From CAWIUB01 sp963839175 (GTDB taxonomy: Bacteria; Actinomycetota; Actinomycetes; Mycobacteriales; Jatrophihabitantaceae): DNA of 64,000 nt. The translations under genes and the position numbers were made by a program. Location of the stretch: NCBI GenBank assembly GCA_963839175.1, contig CAWIUB010000007.1, forward strand, positions 1 through 64,000, given 5' to 3'. Positions 35,148 through 43,445 of the stretch are shown here, one piece after another (position 1 is the first letter of the stretch; each line of letters starts with the position of its first letter). Below the pieces are notes generated by a model. It saw only the letters and a list, made by a program, of their open reading frames with translations. It made no database searches and was not told where the DNA came from.

Positions 35148-35693
35148 TCAAACTGCCGCAGCGGTCGCGGCTTCGAGGTTGTGCAAATGCTGGGCTTCTT
35201 CTGCGGTGAGCATGCCGAGTTCGACCAAGTCGAGCGGGCTGATGAACCCGTCGCTGATACGGAATCCGCCGGCCCTCACGACAGCATCACGCACCGGTAT
35301 GGCCCAACGGTGCTCGAGCAGGATCAGGGCGGCTGCAGTGTCGTTAGGGATTTCCTCGAGCACGTCCCACCCGCCGGCCTCCGCCAGAATCGAATCACCC
35401 TCCTGGGCGCCCTCGGCGCCGGCGAGTGCGCCCGCTTCGGCACCTTCTTCGCCGGCGAAGCCGAGGCCGATGAGTGCGCCGATCGTGGAGCCCATTTCGA
35501 TGGCCTCCTCTTCAGTGAGGTTGCTGAGGTGTTCGGCCTCGAGGTCGCCGTTGGCGTCCTTGTAGATGGCGAGAGCATCGACCACGCGGACGGTGTCGCT
35601 CTCCCGAAGTTTCTCTAGCTGCTCGATGATCTCGCCGTGGAAACTCGGGTGTTTGAAGCCGAGCACGACGAGTTGTACCGGTCCGATGGTCAT
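35148..35693 (-). CDS. DUF6325 family protein
   Basis: 181 residues from ATG 35693. It starts M-T-I-G-P-V-Q-L-V-V-L-G-F-K-H-P, the family opening, has an acidic L-T-E-E-E-A helix, a Gly/Ala-rich zipper (G-A-L-I-G-L-G-F-A-G) and N-D-T-A-A-A-L-I-L-L-E-H-R-W-A-I-P-V. Members usually sit before a SHOCT-domain gene; here the neighbour is an arylsulfatase. Function unknown, perhaps stress or membrane associated. Confidence 0.8.
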   Translation of the reverse strand: MTIGPVQLVVLGFKHPSFHGEIIEQLEKLRESDTVRVVDALAIYKDANGDLEAEHLSNLTEEEAIEMGSTIGALIGLGFAGEEGAEAGALAGAEGAQEGDSILAEAGGWDVLEEIPNDTAAALILLEHRWAIPVRDAVVRAGGFRISDGFISPLDLVELGMLTAEEAQHLHNLEAATAAAV

Positions 35694-36014
35694 CGCTACT
35701 TCCCTTCAGGAGTTACGCCCGGAGCCACTTGTGCGGCGGATCGTTTCGCCGCGATCGGTTCGCGAGCTGGACGACCTCGAGCTCAGCAGCGATCACGTGC
35801 CGTCGCATCACCCACCACGGGTAAGCGTCGGCCCGCGAAACAACCTAGACCGCTGAACCTGGATCCACCGCGTGAATCGGTGTGATCGTTTTCGATTGTG
35901 GTGTTGATCTTTGCGGCGGCTGGTCTGGTTTCGGGCGCGGTGGTGCCGCCGGTCTGCCCGGCGCTTCCACGTTGCGGTTGGTCCGGCCCGTGCGGGCCGA
36001 AGCGTGTGGGGTGC
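35694..36014. other. Intergenic, IS edge
   Basis: No gene recognised. The part after about 35850 probably belongs to the end of the decayed IS1380-type element whose transposase tail follows. Confidence 0.35.
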
Positions 36015-36290
36015 TCAGGTGGCCCGGGGTGGCCGGTGCAGCGCGTCGAACAGCTGCTGCCAGTCCTGCCGCCAGGGCCAGGCGGCGGGTAGGTGCAGCC
36101 GCAACCGGCGCGCCGAGCGGGCGATCCGGGCGGGGACCGAGATCAGCTGTCGGCGGATGGTGGCGCCCGGCGGCGCGGGCGTGAAACGTCGAGGCCAGGG
36201 CGCCGGCGGAGCGGGTGAGGTTGAACGCGATTTTGACGGTGGATTCAGGCTGAAACAATCCAGAAAGTGTCTTCGCGTCGACTAGCGGGG
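36015..36290 (-). pseudogene. IS1380-type transposase, C-terminal remnant
   Basis: Two reverse frames join: V-K-I-A-F-N-L-T-R-S-A-G-A-L-A-S-T-F-H-A, then I-R-R-Q-L-I-S-V-P-A-R-I-A-R-S-A-R-R and P-A-A-W-P-W-R-Q-D-W-Q-Q-L-F ending at the TGA at 36015. This is the conserved tail of IS1380-family transposases. The rest of the gene is absent. Confidence 0.7.
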
Positions 36291-36304
36291 AATCCCTCAG
36301 ACGG

Positions 36305-36443
36305 CGGCCGGCAACACACCGTTCAAGTGGGCACCCAGGTGGGTTCGCACCTGGGCGAGACACGCAACCCGATGGTCGTGCACTGGCCCGCGCGCATCAC
36401 CGACGCGGGCGCGCTGCGCACGCACCACACCCACGTCATCAAC
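36305..36443 (+). pseudogene. Arylsulfatase internal fragment
   Basis: The plus strand reads A-G-N-T-P-F-K-W, then in the next frame Q-V-G-S-H-L-G-E-T-R-N-P-M-V-V-H-W and I-T-D-A-G-A-L-R. This matches the arylsulfatase at 40249-42657 almost residue for residue, in the opposite orientation. About 45 codons with one indel, not functional. Confidence 0.8.
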
Positions 36444-36499
36444 ATTTCACCGCTCACTATGGCTCGCTCTATCGTGTCGCCGATGAAAGCCTGCGGCGA

Positions 36500-37058
36500 T
36501 TCGTCCGTGTAGTGATCGATGACAGGTTCGGCGGTGTTCTTGCCGACGTTGAGCCGGCGATAGAGAACTTTCCAGGCTGGGTCCTGATCTCAGCCGCGGA
36601 TGATGCAGCGGAAGCTCGGTCGGCAGCTCCTTACCAGCCCAGGCGGCGTAGGCGAGGGCCTCCTCGAAGGAGACGTGCACGACCGGGTGCAGCTCCTTTC
36701 CGCCGAGGGAGCTACCCGGCCCGTCCAGCGAGCGCCAGTTCGCGCCCGGCGGCCAGTGCTACCAGCGCCGCCAGTCGTCCAGCGGAACCGGCCCGGGCGT
36801 CGGCCTGAAGACGAGCGAACCGGGCGTGAGATCGCCCGGATCCGCGTCCGGGAAGTCCTCGGCGGACGGCGCTAGCTCGGCGGTGGTGCGGTGGTTGGTG
36901 TCCTTGACGAAGCGATGGAACTCGGCATTGGTCACGGGATGCTCGTCGATCAGAAACGCCGACACGTGCTCCTCGTGGGCCGGACGCTCCTCAGGATATT
37001 GCTCGTCACTCCCCATAACGAAGCAACCTGCGGACACCTCGGCCATGTTCCTGGGCAC
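36500..37058 (-). pseudogene. Formylglycine-generating enzyme (SUMF1/EgtB-type), broken
   Basis: From about 37050 the reverse strand reads M-A-E-V-S-A-G-C-F-V-M-G-S-D, P-E-E-R-P-A-H-E-E-H-V and D-E-H-P-V-T-N-A-E-F-H-R-F-V, the sulfatase-modifying factor N-terminus. After a stop at 36759 another frame continues H-P-V-V-H-V-S-F-E-E-A-L-A-Y-A-A-W-A-G-K-E-L-P-T-E and decays. The C-terminal catalytic cysteines are missing. It would have converted the sulfatase Cys to formylglycine. Confidence 0.82.
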
Positions 37059-37265
37059 CCCTACGACGTTAGGCCGTTGGCCGTCGAGTCAATCACCCGA
37101 TCCGGGTGGTCGCGGCTCACGTCGCCGCCGAGGGCAGCCGAATGGGCAAGGATTAAGAGGCAATGTCACGCGTGCGGGAACGAGGGGCGGCACCGCGGGA
37201 CATCGGCCTGGCCACGCAGGTGGCACACGCGACACCTCATGAGCCGACCGGCCTAGCCCGAGCCT

Positions 37266-37720
37266 TCATCGGCGACGCCGACCGGCGCGACGAGCGAAGT
37301 CGTCGAGTGAAGTGAGCACCTCACTGGATTGCCACAGCCGATTTCGGGCGAAGTCGGTGAACTCGGTGAGGATTCCTGCGTCCGCGAGTGGGCAATGGCG
37401 CGCTGCGCGTTCTGCGGGGCGATCGCAAGTTCGGATACGGCCCGGGCAGCGTCGATAACGGGCTGGCGAATCAGCAGATCGGCCAACTGCCACGCGGTTG
37501 TGCCGCGGCGCACACAACGAGTTGGCGCCCGTTGTTGATCGCGGCAAACGAAGCCCCGCGCCATCTTCTCAACGATTGCTGCTGGATTGCATGCGAGATA
37601 TGCGGTGAGGGTCTCGAAGTAGCCCGGCATGTCGGCGAGCAGTCCGGCAGAAACCGGCACGGTGCCATTCCGCCCCGCGCTGCGTGGCGCGGACGACCTC
37701 CTACAAGAGGCCGAGCACGA
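37266..37720 (-). pseudogene. Fic-family protein, C-terminal remnant
   Basis: Overlapping reverse frames contain P-G-Y-F-E-T-L-T-A-Y, then W-Q-L-A-D-L-L-I-R-Q-P-V-I-D, I-A-P-Q-N-A-Q-R-A-I and finally G-I-L-T-E-F-T-D-F-A-R-N-R-L-W-Q-S-S-E-V-L, the winged-helix end of actinobacterial Fic proteins. The catalytic HPFxxGNGR motif is not present and at least two frameshifts occur. Confidence 0.72.
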
Positions 37721-38038
37721 GCTGGTCGCCACTCTCGGCGACCGGTGAACGCGGTCGATGGCGTGACCGTGCGGGCGGTGTCCCGCTGACCATCGCCCGC
37801 AATGGATGATGCGCATTGGCCGCGGGGATCGGATCATGAACGCTGGACCGAGCAACTCGGTCGGTGAGGGGCGGCGGCGTGTCCGACATCAAACATGGAG
37901 GATCCGAAGCGGCTCAGCATGAGGAGGCAGGCTGGCACTTGGCCGCGACTGTCCGACACCGCCAGACTCGGCGAGGCTCGTTGCCAGCTCCGAGTACTCA
38001 CAGCTCGTGTCGGGTGTCACCCCGCTCGGAAGTATCTC
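37721..38038. other. Intergenic, no gene seen
   Basis: 318 bases between the Fic remnant and the YihY-type gene. No conserved frame recognised; it should include the YihY promoter. Confidence 0.35.
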
Positions 38039-38899
38039 GTGAGCGGCGGCGATAGCGTCCGGCCGGCGACGGCGGACGAACCGGGCCGCATACACCCATC
38101 TGACCCACGTGCAAGTGCCGTCCTGCGCGCAGCTGCGGGGCACGCATGGCGCCGGCTGAACGCGATGGACTTCATCAACCGGGCGATGCTGTTCGGCGCC
38201 GTCCTGTTGCTGTGCTTCGTCCCGTTTCTGCTCATTGTCGAAGCCCTCGCCGGGCGAAGTGGAACTACCAGGCTCATCAGGCGCTTCGGCCTCACCGGCG
38301 AGGCCGCGGATGCGACGAGCGCAGTCCTCACGTCGCCTTCCACTACCTCTTCCGCGATCACTGGGTTGAGCTATGTAATCTTCGTGCTAAGCGGAATGGC
38401 CGTCGCTGCCGCTATCCAGGAGCTCTACGAGCGAGCTTTCGATCTCGAGGCCCGCGGCCTGAAAGACACTCCTCGCCGTTTGGTGTGGCTGGCCATCCTC
38501 CTCGGATTCGCCGCGCTGGTCTCCTGGGCCGGCCCCTCCGTGCACGCGGCTGGAGGCCCGGTGCTGCTTGCCCTCGTTGCGCTGGTCGTGCTCACCTGTT
38601 TCTGGTGGTTCACCATGTGGCTGCTGCTGGCCGGGCGGGTCTCATGGCGGGAGCTGATCCCATCGGCCCTCGCGACCGCCATCTGCTGGCTCGCGATGAG
38701 CGTCGTGTTCAACCTGACTATGTCAAGCACGATCACGTCGAACTACACGAAATACGGCGACGTCGGTGTGGTCCTGTCGCTCATGTCGTTTCTGATCGCG
38801 ATTGGCGTCGTCATCATCCTTGGGGCCATCATTGGCGTCGTCTGGCGTCTGCGACGGACGACCGCACCGGATAGTGCAGCAGCCGGCGAGTCAGACTGA
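38039..38899 (+). CDS. YihY/BrkB-family inner membrane protein
   Basis: 286 residues from GTG 38039, with GGAAG upstream. Five to six membrane helices are evident, with the family patterns A-M-L-F-G-A-V-L-L-L-C-F-V-P-F-L, I-Q-E-L-Y-E-R-A-F-D-L and W-W-F-T-M-W-L-L-L-A-G-R-V-S-W-R-E-L. These proteins were once called RNase BN; their function is unknown, possibly lipid or small-molecule transport. Intact amid debris. Confidence 0.8.
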   Translation: MSGGDSVRPATADEPGRIHPSDPRASAVLRAAAGHAWRRLNAMDFINRAMLFGAVLLLCFVPFLLIVEALAGRSGTTRLIRRFGLTGEAADATSAVLTSPSTTSSAITGLSYVIFVLSGMAVAAAIQELYERAFDLEARGLKDTPRRLVWLAILLGFAALVSWAGPSVHAAGGPVLLALVALVVLTCFWWFTMWLLLAGRVSWRELIPSALATAICWLAMSVVFNLTMSSTITSNYTKYGDVGVVLSLMSFLIAIGVVIILGAIIGVVWRLRRTTAPDSAAAGESD

Positions 38900-39146
38900 A
38901 GGGACCCGTCGAAGACCATCGGTCACATCGAGGGAGCCGTCGCGGCGCCCAGGACTGCCCGAGGTCCTCGCGGACCTGACTAGTCCCGCACCGAACCAAG
39001 CGCTTAGTCCGGCACGCCGGGCCATCCTGGTTGCGTGTCGCGTCTCGTTCGTGTCGACGGGCGCCGAGGACGTCGACACGCGCCTGCCCGAATTGGCGGC
39101 CTACGCGGTTTCCGGGGTCCGGGGCCGGCGAAGCCAGGTCGCACGA

Positions 39147-39389
39147 TTAGGCGCGATGGCGGCGGTAACTGTGTTCGGCCAGGTGCCGACGGGTGGCCCG
39201 TTCGACGAGGACCGGGATGAAGTCACGGACCGCGCTGTCATCGAACGTGTCGTAGCTGCCGTATACGGACCGCTCTATCTCGGTGGCGGGCAGCTCAGGA
39301 AATTGCTCGAGCATCCGCGCGACAATCCGGCGGATCGCGTCCTGCTCGGCCGCCTCGTGCCGGGCGCCTGGTCTGCGAGTCGTTGTCAT
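39147..39389 (-). CDS. Three-helix bundle dimerisation domain protein
   Basis: 80 residues from ATG 39389. Pattern A-I-R-R-I-V-A-R-M-L-E-Q-F-P-E-L-P, V-Y-G-S-Y-D-T-F and V-R-D-F-I-P-V-L-V-E-R-A matches the small actinobacterial family so annotated. Function unknown. A frameshifted paralogue lies at 63042-63304. Confidence 0.75.
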   Translation of the reverse strand: MTTTRRPGARHEAAEQDAIRRIVARMLEQFPELPATEIERSVYGSYDTFDDSAVRDFIPVLVERATRRHLAEHSYRRHRA

Positions 39390-39704
39390 GAGCTCAATTC
39401 CTCCCCCCGGTCCGATGCCTCGTTGTGCGATCGTTTCGCACAGACCTGGCAGTGCAGGCACCGGTTTGTGTCAACGTTTCACCGTCTGTCGTGGCACCCC
39501 GACCGCTATGCAGCGGGTGCCATTGACCTCGACCACGACCACGCCTCGCGTGGCGTGCGCGGCGTGCGCGGCGTGTCCCGTTCATGGGAGTTCCTCAGAT
39601 GGACGCGCAGTTTGCACGGTGTCGCTGGGATCGGGCGACCGTGGCGTGGCCCGGCTCCGCGCTGAGCGGGAGGGTGGGGTCATGTGGCAGTCCTCGACGT
39701 AGCG
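39390..39704. other. Intergenic, no gene seen
   Basis: 315 bases with a repeated GGCGTGCGC run near 39550 (Val-Arg-Gly codon-like triple repeat). Nothing else supported. Confidence 0.35.
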
Positions 39705-40220
39705 TCAGGCGCCGCTTTCGGCCATCTTCTGTTGCGCGTCGGCGATCGCGCCTTTGAGGGCCTGCACGTGGTGGCCCTCTGCTTCGCCGACGACCTTCTT
39801 GATGGCGCGGGTGACGGAGGGTTCGACTTTGGTGGCCGCCGAGTGTGGGTAGGCGAGGATGAGGCCGGAGCCGCCGACGGGGATGGTGGTCCCGGCCTGT
39901 TCCTCTAGTTTGTTGGCGGTCTTGTGGTGCAGCAGTTTGCCGGCGCCGGCGCCGATCACTGCGCCGACGGCGGTTGCGGCCAGCAGTGGTGGTGCGAACA
40001 GTCCGACGGCGAATCCGACGGCGCCCAGGCCGGCTGCGCCCTCGCGGACCATGTGGTCGGTCTGCTCTACTGACACGTTGCCTTTGAGGTCCTTGCTGAC
40101 GACCACCGCGCCGTGCAGGTAGCCGCCGCTGGCCAGGGCCGCTTCGTAGTCGTCGTGGGCGGCGTCGGTGGACAGGTAGCCGCCGATCAGTACATCGATT
40201 GTTTCGTCGTCGAATGCCAT
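39705..40220 (-). CDS. DUF1269-like glycine-zipper protein
   Basis: 171 residues from ATG 40220, with AGGAGGTT upstream. Features: an N-terminal D-V-L-I-G-G-Y-L-S-T-D-A-A strand, then a long Gly/Ala zipper (G-L-G-A-V-G-F-A-V-G-L-F-A-P-P-L-L-A) and G-A-V-I-G-A-G-A-G-K-L-L-H-H. The zipper suggests membrane insertion. It lies 28 bases downstream of an arylsulfatase stop on the same strand and is probably co-transcribed with it. Confidence 0.8.
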   Translation of the reverse strand: MAFDDETIDVLIGGYLSTDAAHDDYEAALASGGYLHGAVVVSKDLKGNVSVEQTDHMVREGAAGLGAVGFAVGLFAPPLLAATAVGAVIGAGAGKLLHHKTANKLEEQAGTTIPVGGSGLILAYPHSAATKVEPSVTRAIKKVVGEAEGHHVQALKGAIADAQQKMAESGA

Positions 40221-40248
40221 CCGGAACCTCCTGGAGCCGTGCGTGTTC

Positions 40249-42657
40249 TTATTGCGAGAGTCCGTGTCCGGCGTGCCCGTGCTGGGCGGCCGCGTGCAGT
40301 GTTTGTTCGTCCTGGGTTGACGGATGCGGCTTGACGTCGAACACGACTTTTTTGACGGTGCCGGTGAACGCGAAGGGTTTCTTGTCTTCGTAGCTCAGGT
40401 CGACGACGCCTCCGTTGTCGCGGCCGATGTCCATGCCCGCGTAGGCGGAGAAGCGGATCGGGACGGTGTGGTCCATGCGGCCTTTGCCGACGGGCCTGTC
40501 GTTGATGTACAGGGTCACCTCGCCGCCGGTGGCGGGTTTGGCCGCATCGGCGGCGAAGTCCATGCGCACGTTCACCTCGCCGGCCGGCAGCCGGTCGTCG
40601 GCCTGCTGCCTGTAGACGAACACGCCCATCATCGAGTAGGTGTGGGTGAGCTTGCCGTCCTGGACGAACAGTGAGAACCCGCCCAGATGGTCGGCCTCGG
40701 CCACGATCACCCCTTCGGCCCCCTCGCCCGGGACGACCAGATCGGCGCTGATCGTGTAGGAGTGGTTGTAGATGCGCGGGATCATCCCTGACATGACGTT
40801 CTGCACGTCGCCGCGGTACTCGGTCGGGACGACGTCGGGTCGCGGCGGCAGGATGCCGAAGAAGGCGGACAGGGTCGCGAGCAAGGGGAGCACCTTGTAC
40901 TTTTCCGCCTCCTCCCAGAAAAGGTCTTTGAGCTGCTGCACCTTCTCGGGATGCTCGGCAGCGACATTTCTGGCCTGGGTGAAATCCTCGGGCAGGTAGT
41001 ACAGCTCCGCCGGGCCAGCGTCCGGGTCCCACACCCCAGGCGCGTACGGCCGTAGCGCATCGGGCGTGACCACCCACGGGATGCGCTCGGTCTTCATGGC
41101 CAGCCACCAGCCATCCTTGTACATGGCCCGGTTGCCGATGGTCTCGAAGTATTGCTGGGTGTGGCGTTCTGGCGCGGCTGCGTCGGACAGTGAGTCCGCG
41201 AACGTCACACCGTGGAAGGGTTCTTGCTCGATTCCGTCGACATGAGACGGGGCTGGGATGTTGAGGATGTCCAGGATGGTCGGGCCGACGTCGATGACGT
41301 GGGTGAAATGCGCGCGCAGTGCGCCCGCGTCGGTGATGCGCGCGGGCCAGTGCACGACCATCGGGTTGCGTGTCCCGCCCAGGTGCGAACCGACCTGCTT
41401 GCCCCACTTGAACGGTGTGTTGCCGGCCCACGCCCAGGCGGCGGAGTAGTGCGGATCCATGATCTGGGCGCCCCAGGCTTCGATGCCGCCGTATCGCTCC
41501 GCGAGCTGGAGTTGCATCTCGTCGGTGAGCGGGATGCCGTTTTGCATCGTCATCTCGTTGAACGAGCCGGTAATGGTGCCTTCCATGCTGGCGCCGTTGT
41601 CACCCCAGATCCAGATGATCAGCGTGTTATCCAGCTCGCCGAGCTCGGCGATCGCGTCGATCACCCGGCCGACGTTGTAGTCGGCGTTTTCCGAGTAACC
41701 GGCGTAGACCTCCATCTGGCGCGCGTAGTAGGCCTTCAGCCGGTCGGGAACGTCGTCCCAGGCGGGGAACGCGTCGTCTCGCTCAGTTAGCTCCGCGTCG
41801 GCGGGGATCACGCCGAGCTCCTTCTGCCGGGCGAAGATCTGCTCGCGAAGACGGTCCCAGCCCTGGTCGAACTTGCCCTGGTACTTATCCGCCCATTGCC
41901 GGGCCACATGGTGCGGGGCGTGGCTGCATCCGGTGGAGAAGTAGACGAAGAAGGGCTTACGAGCGTCCTGCCCCCGGACCCCGTGAAGCCATTCGACGGT
42001 CTTGTCGGCCATGGCATCCGGCAGGTAGTACGGCTTCTCCCTGTCATAGAAGCCCTCCGGAGTGCCGATGATCTTCTGGTTCTCGGCCAGGCACGGGTCC
42101 CACTGGCCGGAATCACCGCCCAGGAAGCCGTAGAAGTAGTCGAAGCCCCACCCGTTCGGCCACCGTCCGAACGGCCCGGCCGGGCCCTGCTGGCCGTCGG
42201 GGGTCAAATGCCATTTGCCGAACGCCGCAGTGCTATATCCGTTCTCCGCCAGAATCCTCGGCCACGGTGTGCAATCACGCGGAACCATCGCCGTGTAACC
42301 CGGAAAGCCGCTCGAGAACTCACCCACCGAGCCGAAACCGACCGCATGGTTATTCCGCCCGGTGAGCAGCGACGCCCGCGTCGGCGAGCACAGCGCAGTG
42401 ACATGGAACCGGTTGTACCGCAACCCGTCGGCAGCCATCCGCGAGTAGTTCGGTGTGTCAATTGGCCCACCGAAGGTGCCCGCATTGCCGAAGCCGGCAT
42501 CGTCGATCAGCACCAGCAGCACATTCGGAGACCCCTCCGGAGGCTCGACGTGCCCGATCAGGTTCCAGTCAGGCTCAGATCCCGCCAGCGTCTTGTTGCT
42601 CACCCCCTGAAACGGCGGCCGGCGGATCGGCAGCTTCGTTCGGTCAGGCTCGCTCAT
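40249..42657 (-). CDS. Arylsulfatase (formylglycine type), second copy
   Basis: 802 residues from ATG 42657, with GGAGG upstream. Asp52-Asp53 (L-I-D-D-A-G-F-G) and the formylglycine motif L-C-S-P-T-R (Cys90) are present, as are G-K-W-H-L-T-P and G-D-N-G-A-S. A C-terminal beta-sandwich precedes a His-rich end (Q-H-G-H-A-G-H-G). No signal peptide. It differs widely from the sulfatase at 32417-34768 but has the same architecture. Pieces of a close relative of this gene lie at 36.3 and 58.9 kb. Confidence 0.9.
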   Translation of the reverse strand: MSEPDRTKLPIRRPPFQGVSNKTLAGSEPDWNLIGHVEPPEGSPNVLLVLIDDAGFGNAGTFGGPIDTPNYSRMAADGLRYNRFHVTALCSPTRASLLTGRNNHAVGFGSVGEFSSGFPGYTAMVPRDCTPWPRILAENGYSTAAFGKWHLTPDGQQGPAGPFGRWPNGWGFDYFYGFLGGDSGQWDPCLAENQKIIGTPEGFYDREKPYYLPDAMADKTVEWLHGVRGQDARKPFFVYFSTGCSHAPHHVARQWADKYQGKFDQGWDRLREQIFARQKELGVIPADAELTERDDAFPAWDDVPDRLKAYYARQMEVYAGYSENADYNVGRVIDAIAELGELDNTLIIWIWGDNGASMEGTITGSFNEMTMQNGIPLTDEMQLQLAERYGGIEAWGAQIMDPHYSAAWAWAGNTPFKWGKQVGSHLGGTRNPMVVHWPARITDAGALRAHFTHVIDVGPTILDILNIPAPSHVDGIEQEPFHGVTFADSLSDAAAPERHTQQYFETIGNRAMYKDGWWLAMKTERIPWVVTPDALRPYAPGVWDPDAGPAELYYLPEDFTQARNVAAEHPEKVQQLKDLFWEEAEKYKVLPLLATLSAFFGILPPRPDVVPTEYRGDVQNVMSGMIPRIYNHSYTISADLVVPGEGAEGVIVAEADHLGGFSLFVQDGKLTHTYSMMGVFVYRQQADDRLPAGEVNVRMDFAADAAKPATGGEVTLYINDRPVGKGRMDHTVPIRFSAYAGMDIGRDNGGVVDLSYEDKKPFAFTGTVKKVVFDVKPHPSTQDEQTLHAAAQHGHAGHGLSQ

Positions 42658-43121
42658 CTCCCACCTCCATACAGCACCCACCGGCGCAAGGGTCAGCGCG
42701 CAATCACGCCACGACGAGCAGTCCGACCCCTAAGCGACGAACACATCCACGACCGTGACGACGATCCGCCCAAACACGCGCGGCCGTCATCACCCGCAAC
42801 GGGCGATCCGTCAGATCCGCCAACGTCGTCGGTGCGGCAGCAAAGTTCGCCGTTAAGACATCCTCGCGGGTGTTCGAGCAGATCTGACGCTCGATCGCCG
42901 GCACGAAGGAAACCGGCGAAGGCGAGGATGCGAGCGGGCTCAATTCGGTCGTCGATGGACACCGAGCGGTGCTGACCAGAACCCGACTGCGCGCGACCCG
43001 GATCGGTGGCCTCACATGAATTCGTGACCACGTTCACCCGCGATGGGGTGAGGCATTCAGCGGCAGACTCGATTGAACTGGTGGGTAGGTGCTGCTGCTC
43101 ACGGAGGAGTTGAGAGTGGTG
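42658..43121. other. Intergenic, no gene seen
   Basis: 464 bases upstream of the second sulfatase. The open frames here are not protein-like. Should contain the sulfatase promoter; no clear -35/-10 pair stands out. Confidence 0.35.
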
Positions 43122-43361
43122 ATGATGTACGAGATTGTCGTGAGGGGTGAAGCCGGGCCTGCGGTGCGCTCTGAATTCGACGATCTCGTCCTATCTGTCG
43201 GGGATGGAGAGACGACGTTGAGAGGCGATTTGGCCGACCAACCGGCGATCTTTGGGGTGCTCGCTCGGGTGCAGGATTTCGGACTCGAGCTTGTTGAGGT
43301 GCGCCAGCTCGGTCCCGAAGGCGGCACAGAAGTCGGGGATGCAGCCGTATCCGGGGGATAG
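43122..43361 (+). CDS. Small hypothetical protein before LuxR gene
   Basis: 79 residues from ATG 43122 (ATG 43125 also possible), beginning M-M-Y-E-I-V-V-R-G-E-A-G-P-A-V-R-S-E-F. Two predicted strand-helix-strand units (D-Q-P-A-I-F-G-V-L-A-R-V-Q-D-F-G-L-E-L-V-E-V) give a ferredoxin-like composition. From memory such proteins often sit beside LuxR/MalT-type regulators in actinobacteria. Function unknown. Confidence 0.55.
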   Translation: MMYEIVVRGEAGPAVRSEFDDLVLSVGDGETTLRGDLADQPAIFGVLARVQDFGLELVEVRQLGPEGGTEVGDAAVSGG

Positions 43362-43445
43362 GTCCCGCGCCTTTCCGGCGGCGTTGGCGGTAGCTGCGGA
43401 TTCTCGCCGGGCCCGGGGCTGCTGGCCTGGTGGGCCGATACAGCG

